NCBI GenBank assembly: GCA_054601695.1 | Contig: BAAHQB010000014.1 | Coordinates: 806,001 to 870,000, forward strand | Direction: 5' to 3' | Source of the DNA: Amorphochlora amoebiformis | Lineage: Eukaryota; Cercozoa; Chlorarachniophyceae | DNA length: 64,000 bases | In this document: positions 1 to 64,000 of the stretch, piece after piece | How positions within the stretch are numbered: position 1 is the first letter of the stretch | How the letters are laid out: the number at the start of each line of letters is the position of its first letter | Notes under the pieces: model-generated | Databases searched by the model: none | What the model saw: the letters and a program-made list of their open reading frames with translations, nothing else | Told to the model about the DNA's origin: nothing | Program-made: the position numbers and the translations under genes

Positions 1-440
1 GGATCAGATTATTCAGCATGTCTTAGTCCGAGGACGAAGGACTCCTCCACATTGTGGGGCTATAGTGCTGTTTGGGATCACAAGGTGGTTAGGGTTCGGG
101 CTAGGGTTACGTCTAGGGTTGGACTTAGGGTTAGGGGTAGGATTTTGGTTAGGGTTAGAGCTAGGGTTAGAGTTAGGGTTAGGGCTAGGTTCACAGTTAC
201 GGCTGGGGTTATGGTTAGGGTTAGGGCTGGATTAGGGTTAAGGGCTAGGGTTAGGGTTAGGGTTAGGGTTAGGGTTAGGGTAGGGTTACGGCTAGGGTAC
301 GATGATTAGAGTTAAGAGTCAAGTTACGGTTAGGGGTAGGTATAGAGTTAGGGTTAGGCTTACGGTTAGGGTTTAGATTATAGTTAGGATTAAGGCTAGT
401 TTTACAGTTAGAATTAGGGTTAGGGTTAGGTCTAGAATTT
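1..440. repeat. Degenerate TTAGGG-type repeat block
   Basis: From about base 80 the plus strand carries many imperfect TTAGGG units, with variants such as GCTAGGG and TTACGG. The first 35 bases are not telomeric and recur exactly at 56859-56893. The G-rich strand points right, so this is not a plain left chromosome end. It looks like interstitial or subtelomeric repeat. ORFs reading Arg-Val-Arg-Val here are translations of the repeat. Confidence 0.85.
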
Positions 441-506
441 TCGTTAAGGATTACTTATATATATATATATAAATACAAGTACATATATATATATTATCTA
501 TCTATT

Positions 507-580
<74 letters not shown>

Positions 581-611
581 TATATAATGTACCCACACAT
601 ATATGCACATA

Positions 612-683
<72 letters not shown>

Positions 684-979
684 TTTTATATATACAATGC
701 ATGTACATATATAGTTAGTGCGGTTAGGGGTAGGATCAGGGGTATAGTTTTTATGGCTAAGGTTAGGGCTAGGCCTGGGATTACGGTTGAGGGTAGGGTT
801 AGGGTTAGGGTTAGGGTTAGGGTGAGGGTTAGGTTAGACGGCTAGGGTTACGGTTACGGTAGGGTTAAGGACTACGGTTAGGGTTACATGTACGGCAGGG
901 TTTGAGTTAAGAGTTAGAAGAGATTGAGAGAAAGAGAGAGGAGAGAGAGAGAGAGATAGAGAGAATCCCTAACCTAATT
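441..979. repeat. (TA)n arrays, second TTAGGG patch and GA tract
   Basis: Long TA runs occupy about 450-705. Degenerate TTAGGG units follow at about 715-900 and a GA run at 915-965. No gene is seen. Confidence 0.8.
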
Positions 980-8303
<7,324 letters not shown>

Positions 8304-8532
8304 CGCCTCCTTGACCTTGTCACTCTGATTAGTCACTATAGGTCACGCTAAACTTGAGTGTGACATAGGCAGGTACTTGGCGTGACTCTGGGTTGTGTTA
8401 TATAGAAATCCAGCGTGACATTCCGCGCAACAACCCTTCCACCTCTTCGAGTGGAATTCTGCCAACGGTAAGTGCCGTGTCCGTGGATCGGGCCCAACAG
8501 AACAGAGCAACGGCAAAAAAAATCCACACGAA
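8304..8532. promoter_or_regulatory. Divergent intergenic region, BRCC36 / unknown gene
   Basis: 229 bases separate the Met codons of the BRCC36-like gene (minus) and the next gene (plus), so the start regions must share this stretch or parts of it. It has ordinary base composition, without the TA arrays found elsewhere. No clear TATA or initiator motif is recognised. Confidence 0.55.
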
Positions 8533-16963
<8,431 letters not shown>

Positions 16964-17759
16964 TGTTCGGATCTTCCATAACAGGGATCTGAACTACACT
17001 CCACTCCGTGCCGTACAACACAAGCCAGAGATCCTATAATCTAGGCTATCTAGTGTGAATCAATTGTCTGTAACTTGTCTAGACGTTCCTTTAAAGTTCA
17101 TCTTCTAGATCTTGCGGCTGCAGTATATTCAATTATTTCCAAATGTAAATTGAATCACTGACCTAAAAATCCGTCACTATGCTAGTATTTAAGATTTTCA
17201 TGATTTTTAGTGAGTTGGTATCTCTAGATCTCGAGTGTGTACTAGATGTAGATATATTTCATTTTAGCATTGTGGAGTTTACAAAACTAACCAGTCCTAG
17301 CAGTTCAGAATGTAGTCACATATCACTCACTGAGACTAGCTAGACATACTAGATATAAATATAGCATATCAGTATGTATATACTCTAAATGCTGGTGCAA
17401 CTTGCCTTGCAGGCGCACGGGTACCTGGTCAGTACCATCAGACAGTACGTCTACGCATCACTAAACGTACGTACGTATACGCATTCAGTATCTAGAGAAT
17501 ACGTACCTGGCTGAGGCACTATATGTACGTACCTACGACGTATGTATCTAGCACATATACGTATACCCTTGATCACGGTACGTATACGTACCTTAATATC
17601 CCACATCCACTGAGGTCTAGGAAAACGTACGTATACTTATACTATCGATCAAACTTGACTCAAGTTATTAATTCAAGTATCATATCGGAATGTTACATTC
17701 TCATCATCTACGTGCATAGGTACGTACGTATCAAAAAGTACCATTCGAATTCAACTGTT

Positions 17760-17847
<88 letters not shown>

Positions 17848-18223
17848 TAGATATAATATTATATAGTGTAGCTTCTAGACTATCAAACCATTACATTATA
17901 CATATCCTCGAGATACTAGACTATTGTATACTCAAGATGAAGTAGCAATCTAGATTATCTAGTTTTGTGTAAGCTATAAATGTCTGACTATAACTTTATC
18001 ACATTCAGACATTGTACAGTAAAGAAAACATGCACTCAGGCCTCCACCAGCACCAAGTTCTCGATATTTGTAAATTAATTATCCACAATCGTTACCAGAA
18101 TCTATTAAAGAATTCAATCAGAGTGTATTATCTAGTTACGTAGTAATTACTAGAATTAGTTAACCAGTGATGGCTTAGCGATGGCTTATTGTACCTAAGG
18201 TTATAATTACTATGTCGGTAATC

Positions 18224-18260
<37 letters not shown>

Positions 18261-18750
18261 CTATATATATCTACTAGATCTAGTATATATACATGTATGT
18301 GTATATATGTACTATTATGATACACTCTAGATTCTAGATATACATAGACTGACATTTGATTATAACTCTAGTAACTAGCATAAAACGATAATTCCAACGG
18401 TGACTCAGTATGCTAATCACCAACTTGACCTTTCTGGGTCGTTGCAACTGCATTGAAATCATCGTTATTCTAGTTATTGTCTGATCGTGTGACGTACGAA
18501 ATATCTATAGGCTATCCCGGGCACGTACACACGCATAAGATGTCCACGCATTCTAGCTTGTAGCTTGCAACTACATTTGTGAACGTGTCAAGCAACGGAT
18601 CGTCGGCACCTGTTCAGTCTGAATTTCGAACAAATGACATTAGATTTTTACAGCGTACTTTCGAATTCGTCTCATCCACAATGCATTGTGGGGAAAATCT
18701 AAATATGTCGTTCAGGATTTGGACCACAGTAAGCCAGTGGAATAAGTTCA
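16964..18750. other. Convergent intergenic region rich in CTAG and GTAC
   Basis: Lies between the 3-prime ends of the Rab gene (plus) and the EF-hand-like gene (minus). No gene is seen. CTAG, TCTAGA and GTACGTAC palindromes are conspicuously frequent. The same character is seen at 39620-40410 and 51170-52830. A (TA)n run lies at 17766-17846. Confidence 0.7.
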
Positions 18751-25540
<6,790 letters not shown>

Positions 25541-25589
25541 CTTCGCAATGCAACCAAACACACACAGATATATATACATACATACATAT

Positions 25590-25630
<41 letters not shown>

Positions 25631-25826
25631 CTAAGTTCAAAATATATATGTACTCACATGTAAATTAAAACCTACATATTAGAATATGAATTTGTATATA
25701 CATATATATATGTATAGTATAAATAATTGTATATATATATATATTATATATCTATATATATATATATATAAATTATACATGTATATAACATATATACACA
25801 CACGCAACACACACACAACACACACA

Positions 25827-25914
<88 letters not shown>

Positions 25915-25968
25915 TTATAAACATATATAAAAATATATATGAATGCACATACAGATCCATCCAGATTG

Positions 25969-35742
<9,774 letters not shown>

Positions 35743-35962
35743 TGCGTCCACCCTTCAAAAACACTCGTCAGCCTTTTGTCTGGGATGACTAGGTTTTCTT
35801 TGACCACGACAATGACCGTCAGAGGGAAAATATGTTATAGTTTTCACCTGTAGACCGTTACGGTCACCTTGAGTGATGTGGCTTGTAGCCTTTTATTAAA
35901 GATTAGACTTTGACGTTTTGACTTTAACTCCAATTTGCCGAGTTTAAACCAGAGAAACGCAG
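35743..35962. promoter_or_regulatory. Short same-strand intergenic region
   Basis: 220 bases between the stop codon of the 35963-38784 gene and the Met codon of the ankyrin gene, both on the minus strand. It must hold the terminator of one and the promoter of the other. Composition is ordinary, without TA arrays. No motif is recognised. Confidence 0.5.
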
Positions 35963-38784
<2,822 letters not shown>

Positions 38785-38826
38785 CTGTTACTTAACTTAC
38801 ATCGTTGTTATATTCGCGAATCGCAA

Positions 38827-38871
<45 letters not shown>

Positions 38872-38909
38872 CACCGACATCATTCACGCATAGTACAATT
38901 ACTTAGTGA

Positions 38910-38949
<40 letters not shown>

Positions 38950-39076
38950 ATATATATAATCGTACACGTGAACGAGTATGTCGTAAATGCAACAGCATGC
39001 GTAGCACTCATTAGTACTCAACCTTCTTTTTTATTTCAACGATATATACTAGATATATATATATTTACATATGGGT

Positions 39077-39119
<43 letters not shown>

Positions 39120-39147
39120 TATATGTATATATATACATATATATATA

Positions 39148-39211
<64 letters not shown>

Positions 39212-39235
39212 TATATATATTTATATATATATATG

Positions 39236-39275
<40 letters not shown>

Positions 39276-39305
39276 ATTTATAATATATATATAAATATGT
39301 ATGTG

Positions 39306-39353
<48 letters not shown>

Positions 39354-39426
39354 AGAAACATATATATATATATATATATATATTATACATATTAATATAA
39401 TTATATACATTTCTTATATATCATAG

Positions 39427-39468
<42 letters not shown>

Positions 39469-39554
39469 CATGTGTATTATGTATATAGTATATACGATAC
39501 ATATATATATATATATTTATATATGTATTATAATATATATATATATACATATAT

Positions 39555-39613
<59 letters not shown>

Positions 39614-40418
39614 TACATACTAGACATAAGTGGGAGCATGCACCATGCGCTACTAGCAGCGCTAGGGATTAGACTGTCTATTAGAGTATATAATAATTCG
39701 GCAGAGGATTTATCCGTTTGGTCTGTAGATATTTGTACAACGTTACTGTCATTACGCTGCACAGACTAGACTAGTAGACAGACACTGCTAGACTGTCACA
39801 GTCTCACAGACTACGACTCAGTTATTCTACTCATCCTTATTTCTACGTATATCGTATATCATGAATGCGACTAAATGAGTCGGCACGAGTCACGAGCCGC
39901 ACGACACCTACTAGACCTAGGACACTCTAGACACTAGTCTAGCTAGTGTATATTTAGATATAACTAGTATAATTACACACATCTAGCACATGCATATGTA
40001 CATATGTACATGTCTAGATGTACAACGCATCTCTAGATGTCATGGACCCAATGGTACCATTACTACTAGTACTAGCTAGGTATAATATCTAGCTAGCTAG
40101 AATATTCTAGATATTACATATGTATACGTACCAGCTAGACCAGTGATAGATCCGATAGTACTGAGATGAATATTACTTTGACTAGTTTGATATATACGTC
40201 ACATACTAGACATACTCTAGATACTAGACATAAAAAAAGTGTTATTTTAATCTAGAGTTCTAATAGTTACTAGACTTATGAGATAGATCATAAGTACAAA
40301 CTAGACAAAAGCGTATAAAACCTTTTTTAATACTCAGTGCCGCTAAGTAGAAAACAGCTTAATGAACCACATCTTAATTTGATCGCAACAGGCACACTTT
40401 GCCCTATATCTAGTATAT
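38785..40418. other. Intergenic region: TA arrays then CTAG-rich sequence
   Basis: 38785-39010 has ordinary sequence with CA and GT microsatellites. 39060-39610 is mostly (TA)n. 39620-40410 is rich in CTAG, CTAGA and TAGAC words and ends at the 3-prime end of the SUN gene. No gene is seen. Confidence 0.65.
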
Positions 40419-42162
40419 CTAACTGAAATCCTCAGGATGAACATCTATTCCGTGCACCCTGACACGGTACAGACAAGTTCCTGTCGGGTCACCGTGGTTC
40501 GACATGATCTCTATCTTCACAGTCTTGTATATGGTTCCCTTGGCATCGATGGGGAAAGTCTGTAGGTACGATCCCTCACGGTCAAAGGTTCCTCCTCCAA
40601 GCTCAACAAATTCTGCCTTTGCTGTGGTATCGTTGGAGCCGTACACCTTGAAATCCTTGGGCATGACTTTGTCTTGTTGAACGGTCAGGCGAGACACGTG
40701 CTCCAACTGGAAATGGTTAAGAAAAGGTTGAGAAATGCCGTGGAAAATGATAAGGAATGTAGTGCACATCGTACCGTAACAGACTTGGGAATGACCGGTT
40801 TCCAGAGCTTGATATGCACCCACCCCTTGTCTCCCTTAAACGCCCAGCAGTCGCCGGGGTGGGTGTGAGGCTTTATGACCTGCAGTGCTGACTGCTTAGC
40901 GTAGGCCCAGGAATCCTGCATCCCGATATAGCTGAAGATATTCTCCTTGATGTATCTTGATGTGGGGTTCTTGAGATCGTTGCGGGAGTGTGATAGGATC
41001 CGTCCACCCGGCGCATACAGAGCATAGTCTGGCTCCCCGGTCTTGTCAGCGTTGTAGATCTCGATCTTCTCCGCGACAATCTTGTCGATATCGATGTCCT
41101 TGCCATTGATTGCCACAGTGGTTGCCCCGCCCTGGAACTTGATATTGTTGATCCTGGTGTTCATATCGGACTTGAGGTTGCTGAGCTTGTCAAGCACATC
41201 CTTGAGATCTCTCTCTGTCTTCTTGATGTCCTTCTGTCCAGCTTTATTGTTGATCTTTCCGTCGATATCCTTCATCAGCCCCGCAATCTTAGCATCCATC
41301 TCGTCCTTGATCTTCTTCGAGTCCACCTTACCCTTGCCACTGTTGGCGGCGAGCTTGGCTGCCATCTCTGACTTAACCTCCTTGATCTTCTTTTCGACAT
41401 CCTTGGCAAACTTCTTGACGGTCTCCTCAGCGTTCTTGGCCTTCTTAGCCGCAGAATCTAGCTCCTTGAGTTTGCGCTCATCAGCAGCCTGCTTCGATGT
41501 TAAGCTGTCGAGCTTCTTCTGCAGGGGGGTGATCCTGCCCGTGAGGCTTTGCTCGATCTCCTTCTCAATTTCCTTCTTGATCCTCGCCGCGTTTGCATTC
41601 GGTTTCGTAAGCTGCTCCTGATAAGTATAGACAATCACTTCATGACACATCTAAATTAGATTTTTACTCCTTACCCGCATGTACTTCTCCAAACCGTCAA
41701 CCTGCGTTCTGATGTTCTGTAGTTCGCCTTGGCTAAAAAAAGGAACAATAAGCAAACGAGAGTTCGCATTGGGTTCGAAAGGGGCCACCTTGCTTTCGAC
41801 CCCGACTTGTCTAGCATGTTCTGCAATTCCTTGAATTTCTTCTCCATCTCTGCGAATTTCCTGGCAGCTGCCTTATCGCTTCCAACGCGACTGCCCATTT
41901 TAGCCATGACAAGGCCGTATATCTTGTCCTATGAAACAAATAGAAAGCTCAGGCAAGTCCAAGGGGTGATTCGTGGTATCTACCCTCATACTCGCAGCCA
42001 GCTTGTCCTGCTCAGCCTTCATGTTCCTTAGAGCCTTTTCATAATCCATTCTAAGGGGTCATAAGAGATCATCAGATTACTTTGTTGACAATAGTATGCT
42101 CTAATTATTACGTATACACACACGCGCACAAAAATATGTATATATATATATATATAATATAT

Positions 42163-42212
<50 letters not shown>

Positions 42213-42268
42213 TGTATATATATTTTAGTACATAAATATATAGTTATATATATATTAGTGTAATATGA

Positions 42269-42310
<42 letters not shown>

Positions 42311-42405
42311 CTGTTCATGTTTATTTATGTGTAACATTCTATGTAATATTACTTATATATAATTTATATATATATATATATATAATATATATATATAGAA
42401 ATATG

Positions 42406-42436
<31 letters not shown>

Positions 42437-42457
42437 TTCTATATAATAGTATATAGA

Positions 42458-42502
<45 letters not shown>

Positions 42503-42570
42503 TGAGAAACACACTCCCGTATATCTACATATATATGGGTTTACATGAATAACTATATATGTATATTTTA

Positions 42571-42652
<82 letters not shown>

Positions 42653-43486
42653 ATATGTACACACATGGTATACATAAATGTGTATGTATATAATATATAT
42701 TTATGTATATAAGTACGTAGGGTACGTACTTCATGAGATTTCTCATCTGGTGTTGCTTGCTGTCGACAATCTTTTCGAAATCGGCGTCTGTGCAGGTCGC
42801 GGTGGTTCGGCTCGCCCAATGCACGAAGGTGGGCCACATGACATACCACAGCAGCAGGATGATAGCAACAAGCACCACCATTCGCAACACGTCCTTCCTG
42901 ATATTAGTGCTTCCTGGTTTGTCGGTTAGGAAACCAAACCGCACGGAAGAGCCGTTCCCACCACCACCACCAATACCGCCACCACCACCAATCCCGCCAC
43001 CATCCATGCTCCTCCCGTTCCCAGCCGCCGGCAACGAATCATGTAGGCCCTCGCCGTTGAAGTTGTCCATCTCAGAGGCTGGCGCAAAATTGTCCATCTC
43101 AGAGGCAGCCGCGAAGTCTTCAGCGAGATTCTGGCCCTCGACTTCCTCTTCTTCCACCTCGGGGATGACTTCAGGTTCACCTTCTTCCCGAGGTTGTGAG
43201 TAAGTATCCTCCTGCAGCTCTTCACCGCCACGGCGCCTGCGCTTAGAAGCCGTGACACTGGTGCTCCTACGGGACCTGGACCTTTTTACGAGGGTTAAAG
43301 CAAAATTTACGCGGGATATCGTTGGGGCGCAGAATCTGAGAAACCTTTTTCGAAAGGATTTAGAGCCTCCAGAGTCTCGACTTGCTGATGCAGACCTGAT
43401 AGACACATACGTAAATGAGAGGACAATCAATACATTCTTGAATCTCGGCGGATTGCCTACCTCTTGCCGGATCGTGTCTCAGGCAT
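40419..43486 (-). CDS. SUN-domain protein of the inner nuclear membrane
   Basis: SUN proteins sit in the inner nuclear membrane and bind KASH partners to form LINC bridges between nucleus and cytoskeleton. Exons: 43486-43461, 43281-42730, 42050-41984, 41928-41789, 41732-41675, 41617-40775, 40706-40419; 657 residues, all phases consistent. The N-terminus is nucleoplasmic: a basic RS-rich patch (9-26), an acidic stretch, a duplicated SEMDNF motif, then a Gly-rich linker (103-119). One membrane helix lies at about 143-158 ([16 protein letters not shown]). A long Lys/Glu coiled coil spans about 185-440. The SUN domain occupies about 475-650, with [45 protein letters not shown] and [11 protein letters not shown]. 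Its length and layout match canonical SUN proteins. It is divergent with the TPR gene over 163 bases. Introns here are short and mostly free of TA arrays. Confidence 0.95.
42101..42725. repeat. TA/CA-rich intron of the SUN gene
   Basis: The intron between exons 42730 and 42050 is the only large repeat-filled intron in this gene. It holds (TA)n runs and paired (CA)n and (TG)n blocks at about 42571-42592 and 42636-42652. Confidence 0.8.
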
Positions 43487-43649
43487 GTTAGTTTCCCGCC
43501 GCTACTTGTACAGACTTCCACGCGCGTTTTAACGTCACGCGGCTGTTTTAATTTTTCGGATGAGTGATTCTGCGTGATCTGTAGCTTTGTCACATAGTAC
43601 CATCTTTTGAATTAAAATCTCGCCAACAAGCCACTGTGAAAACCCTCGA
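43487..43649. promoter_or_regulatory. 163-base divergent promoter region, SUN / TPR
   Basis: Separates the Met codons of two oppositely oriented genes, so their untranslated leaders and promoters must be compact or shared. There is no TA array. No clear TATA box is recognised. Confidence 0.6.
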
Positions 43650-50764
<7,115 letters not shown>

Positions 50765-51657
50765 AGAGTCTACGTTTAACTCGAGATATCCTAGAATTCT
50801 CTGAGAATTTTCCGGGAACTCACAGGACTCTCGTCGAGTACCTCTTTTTTTCTCTGTTTTTTTCTTGTTCTTTCCATCTTTCTTTCAAACCAGGTTTGGG
50901 AGAGAGGACAGACAAGAGAGAGAGCGAGAGAGAGAGGGAGATGGAGAAAAAGTGAGAGAGATATTAGCTAGCAAAACAGCAATATACACATATATGTAAG
51001 AAAATGAAAAAGAATCGGTGTGAACACCGATCTGCTTTTAACCTAGATATTACAGATTAAAGAAAAAAAAGATCAAAAACATGTAATTTATTCTTTGAAA
51101 GTGAAAAGATAAGACCAAAGAGTCGAAATATCTGCATATGTATATATTCACTGCTTATACCCTCACTGTCTAGACTGCGTAATGCTAACACTAGAGGCAC
51201 CATATTCTCCTATTTTTTTTTTATTATTTTTACCTAGCTAGCTCATTAGTAGAGAAACAGAGTGAGAGAGAAGAGACAGAAAGTTATAGCGGCCATGGGA
51301 GGGGCTAAGTGTACACACCATCAACATCGTTGTGACAGGAGCGTGACACGTGTGTGTGACACGTGTGTGTGACACGTGTGTGTGATCATCGCATGCACGT
51401 GCGAGGCTCTGATTATCAGCTGAAACGGTACATATGGATCACTCTCATGATGTATAGACTAGAAAGAGGCTCGGAGAAGGATCAAGAAGATTCTAAATAA
51501 TACTCTAGATACTGATGCCAGGCCCCCCGGTAGACATGATTGAATTTTATAATTAACACGCCTCTAGACATACTCTAGATAGATACTAACTCTAACAAGC
51601 ATATATATATATATATACATATATATATACACATATATAATATATATATATACATAA

Positions 51658-51716
<59 letters not shown>

Positions 51717-51754
51717 ATGGTACATGTATATATACATATATATATGTATACATA

Positions 51755-51805
<51 letters not shown>

Positions 51806-51849
51806 AATATATACATATGTATATATATTAATCTAGATAATGTTATCAG

Positions 51850-51910
<61 letters not shown>

Positions 51911-52832
51911 CTAGATGTGTGTGTACTATTATTTAACTATATCCAGCATATACTTGATATAACCAGTATTATTTATTTGTTATTTTTTTACCTAAGTTCA
52001 TGAATCCTAGATATTCGACATTCAGTTATATACTAGATATAAATACACTCTACTAGTCTAGATAGCTATCATGATATCTTGATGATATCTATTCTAGCTA
52101 ATTTCACCCAACCTAGTAATAATCTAGATAATACTGTAATACATGAGGAATTGTTGTCCTGGTTTTATTTTGTTAGCAACATGAGTACTCACATAGTAGT
52201 ACAGATAGACTGAGATAGTATATTGCCCGTACGTACGTACGCGTGTAGAATGTGTTGATACGCGTATCGATATGTATCTACTCTCTAGTGTATGTTGGTA
52301 CGTATGTTGGTATATGTATTGTATGTTGGTAGTAACTTGGTACGTACGTATGTTGGTATATGTATTGTATGTTGGTACGTACGTATGTGTGTGCGCATGT
52401 GCGCATGTTAGTGTGAAACAATCATATAGCATGACGTATCTCGTTTGAGTTTAGCCGTGATTGACTAGCTACCATACAAGTTCTAGTCGGCTAATTATAC
52501 TAGTTATAGTATACTCTAGATACTATGGCTAGTACATGTACGTATACGTATATTTCGCTAGGCAATGAGATTCTAGATCTGATTATTCTTACTTTTCGCA
52601 TATACACATACGTACACGATACAATCTTAATCAATATATTGCTATTCATGTATTACAGGCTAGAACCAGATTATCTTATTAACGGTTGAAATTTATAAAC
52701 TGATGAACTAGATGAACGCTAATTGATCTAGTGACATATCGGATAATTCACCCCGGATTCCGTGGTCTAGCTGGATCATCTGAGTTGGTCAGACTCTACG
52801 GAGCGAATCCGAATAGTAGTACTAACCGTCGG
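50765..52832. other. Convergent intergenic region, CTAG/GTAC-rich
   Basis: Lies between the 3-prime ends of the TPR (plus) and TFB2 (minus) genes. 50850-50960 has CT then GA tracts. 51170-51600 and 51940-52830 are rich in CTAGA, GTACGT and TGTTGGTACGTA words. A TA/CA block lies at 51600-51930. A 13-base unit is repeated three times at 51342-51380. No gene is seen. Confidence 0.65.
51342..51380. repeat. Three tandem 13-mers, each with a CACGTG palindrome
   Basis: GTGACACGTGTGT is repeated three times without change. Each unit contains the E-box/G-box palindrome CACGTG. It lies about 580 bases downstream of the TPR stop codon. Confidence 0.85.
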
Positions 52833-63924
<11,092 letters not shown>

Positions 63925-64000
63925 CTGCATATCAGATTATGGTTAGAAATATATAAATATATATCTATATATATACATATATGTTTATATATTATATATA
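63925..64000. other. Right edge, intron of TFB2
   Basis: The acceptor of the exon 63924-63898 is followed (minus sense upstream) by TA-rich sequence. The remaining 5-prime TFB2 exons must lie outside the window. Confidence 0.7.

Noticed and set aside
1-440. True chromosome end
   Set aside because: The G-rich strand points away from a left end and the units are heavily degenerate, so the block is interstitial or subtelomeric.
41082-41621. 179-residue plus-strand ORF, Ser/Leu rich
   Set aside because: Exact antisense of the Lys/Glu coiled coil of the SUN gene; Lys and Glu codons read as Leu, Phe and Ser in reverse.

Overview
The window reads as nuclear DNA of an intron-rich eukaryote. About 90 coding exons, mostly 20-150 bases long, can be chained across GT-AG introns with reading phase kept throughout. 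Most introns are filled with (TA)n microsatellite. Degenerate TTAGGG-type repeats, GA/CT satellites and a dispersed repeat with a tRNA-like head are also present. One protein (TPR gene, 43650-50764) starts with a signal peptide ending Ala-Ser-Ala followed by Trp and a Ser/Arg-rich stretch. That suggests an alga with a complex plastid of the red lineage, but the species cannot be named from this sequence. Almost every long ORF rich in Tyr-Ile, Arg-Val or Ser-Leu is a translated simple repeat and not a gene.

Layout, left to right: (1) 1-960, degenerate telomere-like and GA repeats. (2) 980-8303 minus, BRCC36-like JAMM deubiquitinase, 14 exons. (3) 8533-10485 plus, an unrecognised 211-residue protein sharing a 229-base divergent promoter region with BRCC36. 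(4) 10445-16963 plus, a Rab32-like GTPase, 10 exons, whose start codon lies inside the last exon of the preceding gene in another frame. (5) 18751-25540 minus, a small protein with degenerate EF-hand-like loops, 5-prime end not found. (6) 25969-35742 minus, a complete ankyrin-repeat protein, 17 exons. (7) 35963-38784 minus, an unrecognised protein, 5-prime end not found. (8) 40419-43486 minus, a SUN-domain inner nuclear membrane protein. (9) 43650-50764 plus, a TPR protein with a plastid-type leader, 163 bases from the SUN start. (10) 52833-63924 minus, the TFIIH subunit TFB2/p52 (GTF2H4), 17 exons, running off the right edge.

The genes do not form one pathway. The protein models were built by eye, by joining exons at splice signals and checking phase and family resemblance; no alignment or transcript data were available. 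Points of interest are: four places where a short tandem duplication contains or abuts a splice site; the dual-frame exon between genes 3 and 4; Cys-containing C-termini on three neighbouring genes; interstitial telomere-like arrays inside introns of TFB2 and BRCC36; and a CTAG/GTAC-rich sequence class confined to three gene 3-prime flanks.
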